Shown: piece by piece, positions 47,320 to 64,000 of the stretch | How positions within the stretch are numbered: position 1 is the stretch's first letter | How the letters are laid out: each line of letters opens with the position of its first letter | Assembly (NCBI RefSeq): GCF_027887165.1 | Contig: NC_077232.1 | Span: 5,396,928 to 5,460,927, forward strand | Length of the DNA stretch: 64,000 nucleotides | Source of the DNA: Monodelphis domestica | Taxonomy: Eukaryota > Chordata > Mammalia > Didelphimorphia > Didelphidae | Reading direction: 5' to 3' | Translations under genes and position numbers: made by a program | The notes under the pieces: generated by a model | The model's database searches: none | Told to the model about the DNA's origin: nothing | What the model saw: only the letters and a program-made list of their open reading frames with translations

Positions 47320-47440
47320 GGGAGCAAGGTGGCTCAGTGGTTTGAAAGCCAGGCCTAGAGAGGGGAGGTCCTGGGGCCACACAGGTCTCCTTGTGTCTCT
47401 AGACCTGGTTTTCAATATACTGAGCCTCCCAACTGCCTCC
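47320..47440. repeat. Rearranged short-type SINE forming an inverted repeat
   Basis: The left arm GGAGCAAGGTGGCTCAGTGG to CCAGGCCTAGAGA (47321-47360) is the SINE 5' end in plus orientation. The right arm TCTCTAGACCTGGTTTTCAA to CTGAGCCTCCCAACTGCC (47396-47437) is the same segment in minus orientation. The arms are mostly complementary with a spacer of about 35 nt. Confidence 0.7.
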
Positions 47441-50400
47441 TGTTACCAATATATTTTCATCTCACTCACACTCACACACACTCCAAGACTTCGAAGTTTT
47501 AGATGTATATGGGTGAATATGGGGGACACAGAAAATGTCTCCATTTGTAAATCTGGCTTCAGGAAGCTCCTTTCTCCAGGTTAAGGCAGTTTCATTGCAC
47601 AATGAGACAAACGGAATCGACGATGGCTTTGAGACTCAGGACAAAAAAAAGGAGCAGATGGAAACATTCCCTTCTTTCCTTTCATAACTTTTTCTCCAGT
47701 GTCAGCAATAGGTGTCTTGTTTCACAACATGATGAACAGGGGAATATGCAGTACATGATGATGTCTGTACAGCCTATCTCATGCCACCTACCTTCTTGGG
47801 GAAAGAGGAGGGAGAGAACAGGGATTACCAAATGTCAGAAAATAAATATTTAAAGGGGGTATTGTGTGTAATCTGGAAAGATACAAATTCTAAATAAAAG
47901 ACACTGAAGGGAGCTTGTTTAGACTTGCCCTCTATTTGTTGATTATTGGTTGATTACTATTTGCTATAAATATGAAGTACCAAGAAATGACAAAAAAAAG
48001 AAATCTTCACGTCAAGGGCTCAAGGCAACTAGTGGAATGGACTAACCTGAGTGGCTCAGATTTGTTGAGAAGAAAGGAGAAAGGGCCGAGGACATACTTT
48101 TTTTTTTTAATTTGGAAATTATTTAATTTAGAATATTTTTCTATGGCTACATGACTCATGTTCTTTCCCTCCACAATTCCACTGGGTTTTACATGTGTCA
48201 CTGATCAAGACTTATTTCTATAGTATTAATATGTGCACTGGGGTGACCGTTTAGAGTCTACGTCCCCAATCCTGTCCCCATCGACCTGTGTGATCAAGCA
48301 GGTGTTTTTCTTCTGTTTCTACACTAATATTTAAAAGATTCTCACTTTCTGTCTCAGTAACAATTCTAAGATAGAAGAGCAAGCAAGGGCTGGGCAAACA
48401 GAGGTAAGTGACTCGCCCAAGTTCACCCAGCTTGGACATGTCTGAAGCCGCGTCCCGCACAGGTCTCCACAGGGATGGGGGGACTATTGCGGCTCGCTAC
48501 CTAGAATGTCAGATTTCAGTGCTATTTTGCTTAGTTTTGCTCTTATTTTTCCTGACAAGCAATGGCTCTCTTGGGTAGGGAGGACAGAGGTGGGAGGTGC
48601 CGTCAACACAAAGAGAGCCACACGAGGCAGTCGGCCAGCACACAGAGCCAGGATGGATCCCAAGGGGGAAGTCGTGTGCCCGGGGCACTGGACCAATGGA
48701 ATAGGGAACGGTCAGCCCAGTGGCTTGGAGTTCATCGAGGCCTCCTGAGAGCCTGGCAGGTAAGATGGAGAAATGTGGGCAGGACAAGCAGGCAAGTATC
48801 TGAACGCTGCTCGCGGTCAGTGTGCAGGAAGCGGCGAGCCCTGGCCACGTCCTGGGTCCCATCAGGTTCAACACTGGTTATCAGGAACTTGGAGCTGGGA
48901 TGGGCCGAGGGGGCACCTGAAGAAGCCTCGAGGCCCTGGAGGAGGCGGCCAAACGCCATGGCAGGGCTGCTGCCAGAGGCAGGCGAGGCTCTTGTCCAAG
49001 GCGCCAGGGCCCCAGGGAGAACGGGGAGGGCGTCGGGCCAGGGGGCTCCCCGGGCCTGAAGAGCTCCTCCAGGCCTAATTGCCCACACGGCCTCCAAAGC
49101 CTGGCGCCGGTGGAGTCTGCTCTCCACTGATTAGCACTTTACCAAGCTTTCTTGAGAGGACAACTTGTCAAAGGCCATCTGGTACAGGGCAGTGTGGTGT
49201 AAACAGCACTACGTGTGTGTGTGTGTGTGGGGGATCAGTGGATAGAACACCAGGCCTGGAGGCGGGAGGTCCTGGATTCAAATCTGACCACAGACCCTTC
49301 CTAGTGACCCCCATAGTCTAGCCTTTCCTGCCTTACACAGAATTGATGCTGAGACGGAGGATGAGGGTTTGTTTGGTCTTTTGAATTGTCCTCTCCACTC
49401 CTTCGGGCTGTGGCCATTCAAGGCAATGACATCTGCCATGGGGTCCACAGGGGACGTCCAAGGCCTACCGTGCCCTGCACACGGGTGCTGCCTTTCTCCG
49501 CTCTGCCCCTCAGGGCCCAGCAGCCTCCCACCAAGTCAAAGTGAAAAGAAGGGAAGCTGCAGGCAGAAGGGGGGCGGCCTGGTGACCCCCAGCCCCATCC
49601 TCGCCAGTCATTACTGCCATTGTTCTCCCAAGGCCAGCAGTCCCATGTGTGCGCTTCCTGATGAATGGGGGGGCTGAGAAACAGGCAGGCCAAGGGCCCG
49701 CCAGGGGAAGCCCTGAGATGGGAAAAGGAGCAAAATCTGCTTTGGAAACCACGCTGGGATCCCGGCTTTGGGCATCGCAGGACCTCAGGCGTCTTCCAGA
49801 AGAGCCATCGAGGCTGGGGGGGAGGGGCAGGGCCCTGCTGGCTCCAGCAGAGGGTTTTTGCCTGCTTGTTTGAGTTCCTTTTATCCTCCCCCCCCCCAAT
49901 AAAGAGCACTCAGAAGTCCTCAGTGAAGGAGGACCAAAGTCAGGCTGCTGCCTCCCAAAGCCTGGCCTCTGGGAACTCTCTAATATCCTTCAGGAGGCCC
50001 TGGAGGGGGGCTTTTCCAGGCTCCCCCCTCGGCTCCCCGCATTCCTCCAGGATTAAGCAGTCTCAGGTCACTGGGCCGGAGGACAAAGGCCCGTCACCTG
50101 GAAGGGCCGCACAGGAAGCCCCTCCAATGGCACCCACCGGGGACCTCCAGTCCTCCAGAGGGCCTCGGGGCCTTCCCGGAGGAGGCTGCAGGCATCTCTG
50201 TAAAATGATACCTTTCTGGTATCCCTGGAATCTGCTGGAGGGGAAGCAGCCCAGGTTTTCCAGGGCCTTCCAGAGGCCCCCAGGCAGACACCTGGGAACA
50301 AGGCGCAGCTCGCCTCAGGCTCTGGCAGGGCCCTCGCACCTCCCCCATCAGGGGCAAGGGCCCCCCCCCCCCCAAGCCCCAGGAAAGCCCCCTCCCCCCA

Positions 50401-50950
50401 GGCCAGCCGAGGCCAGGGGGCTGTGCCAGGCCTGGGAAACAGCAGGGCCCGGGCAGGGCCTGGGCCCAGAGTGCCTCTGGCTTCCGATGGCCCTCAGGAA
50501 AGAGTTCAGATAAAGAGCCCCGGCCACCCCTTCTCAGCCTCTCGCCCAACTCCATGGGGCAGCCCGGCGGGCCCAGCTCCAGGTCTTCTCCTCCACATCT
50601 TTCTTCTCCCCTCCCCTTTTGCCTTTTCACCTGGCTCCCCCTTCCTCTCCCCGCTTATTCCTGGATCCATCCCCCTCGTCCCCCCTCGGCTTATTCCTGT
50701 CTCCTCTCCCCTCCCCCTCCTTTCTCTCCCCTCTTATGCTCGTCACCTTTCCCCTTCCCTTCCCTTCCCTTCCCTTCCCTCTCTTATCCCCCTCCTTCTT
50801 CCCTTCTCCCCTCTCTCCCTCTACCCGGGACCCTTCCCCTCCCAACCCCTCCCCTCGGGTTCCTCCTCCACCTGTTCCCCTATTTCGTCGTGGCCCCTCC
50901 CCCTCCGTTTTCCCCTCCACCTGTTCCTCCCCTTTTTCTTTCCCCTCCCC
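47441..50950. other. Intergenic DNA upstream of CHKA, no gene seen
   Basis: Includes SINE pieces at 48322-48455 (-) and 49228-49370 (+, directly after a GT run at about 49211-49228) and several C or G runs (near 49890 and 50360). From about 50.58 kb the sequence is very pyrimidine-rich. Open frames here (for example 49665-50513 + and 50423-51337 +) are compositional. Confidence 0.6.
49228..49370 (+). repeat. Short-type SINE fragment preceded by (GT)n
   Basis: GGGGATCAGTGGATAGAACA, GGTCCTGGATTCAAATCTGA and GCTGAGACGGAGGATGAGGG. The first part is fused to a GTGTGT microsatellite. Confidence 0.7.
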
Positions 50951-51265
50951 CAGCGCGTTCTCCGCTCCCCTCCCCCCGCTCCGTCCGCGGCCAGGCTGGC
51001 TCCTCCTACTGCCCTCTCCTCCCCGCTAGGCAGCAGAGCCCCGAGGCGCCAGGGGGTGGTGCCGGCTCTCGCCCCGCCCCTTCACCGGCCGTTGGTTACG
51101 AGGCAGTCCGCGGGGCGGGGCGGGTCCCGCGATCACCAATGGGCGCGGGCAGGCTGTGACGCGGCGGGCGGTGGGGGCTCCTCGTGCCGCGCGCCGGGAG
51201 GTGTAGGCAGCAGCGCCGAGCCCGCGACCGCCTCAGACGCGCCGACCGCCGCGGACCGCGCTTCA

Positions 51266-51322
51266 GCTGCTGCTGCTGCTGCCGCTCCCGCTCCGGCTCC
51301 CGCTCCGGCTCCCGCTGCCGCC
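51266..51322 (+). repeat. GCT/GCTCCG repeat in the CHKA leader
   Basis: Five GCT units (51266-51280) are followed by alternating GCTCCC and GCTCCG units with a 12-nt period, then GCTGCCGCC. It lies in the inferred 5' UTR. No ATG occurs between 51142 and the CHKA start, so the repeat is not in an upstream frame that starts with ATG. Confidence 0.8.
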
Positions 51323-51343
51323 GCCCGCCCAGCCTGAGCCTGA

Positions 51344-64000
<12,657 letters not shown>

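Noticed and set aside
50423..51337. 304-codon frame running into the CHKA leader
   Set aside because: Pyrimidine- and GC-rich promoter DNA; low complexity and no homology, ending in the untranslated leader repeat.

Overview
The window is vertebrate nuclear DNA, almost certainly from a marsupial (species not determined). Two split genes with mammalian exon structure are readable, both on the + strand. The interspersed repeats are marsupial in type: tRNA-related SINEs whose minus-strand copies read like 'gtgacttgcccagggtcac', in a short form and a longer form carrying a 'gaccccatttg' module, plus a 5'-truncated L1 whose ORF2 remnant resembles marsupial L1. No prokaryotic, viral or organellar genes were seen.

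Region 1 (1-14.6 kb) is the 3' part of KMT5B (SUV420H1), the H4K20 di/trimethyltransferase. Eight coding exons can be placed by sequence match, splice sites and phase: 881-949, 6159-6324, 6625-6734, 6900-7066, 7280-7299 (only 20 nt), 7396-7532, 9295-9491 and 11969-13503. They give 799 whole codons plus the stop. About the first 103 codons, counted on the human protein, lie upstream of the window. An AT-rich 3' UTR follows, with three candidate poly(A) signals.

Region 2 (14.6-51 kb) is about 37 kb of intergenic DNA with no protein gene I can support. It holds many SINE and MIR-like fragments, an L1 fragment with a 14-bp target-site duplication (22.6-24.07 kb), a second older L1-like 3' end (46.66-47.07 kb), a 33-bp minisatellite (31.66-31.91 kb), a 46-bp tandem array (46.2-46.37 kb), a candidate processed pseudogene with an A-tail (34.07-34.48 kb), and several long purine or pyrimidine tracts, the largest a 614-nt polypurine run at 27.83-28.44 kb. 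A GC- and CpG-rich block at about 19.35-20.6 kb is not explained by either gene.

Region 3 (51-64 kb) is the 5' end of CHKA (choline kinase alpha): a CpG-island promoter, a GC-rich leader, exon 1 with the start codon (51482-51849), an 11.1-kb first intron, exon 2 (62972-63083) and the start of intron 2. The rest of CHKA lies beyond the window.

KMT5B followed by CHKA in the same orientation is, from memory, the arrangement at human 11q13.2, so the window is a conserved syntenic block. The two genes do unrelated jobs (chromatin methylation; the first step of phosphatidylcholine synthesis). I found no convincing novel multi-gene system. The points worth checking are splice-site oddities, unexplained CpG-rich blocks and structured repeats.
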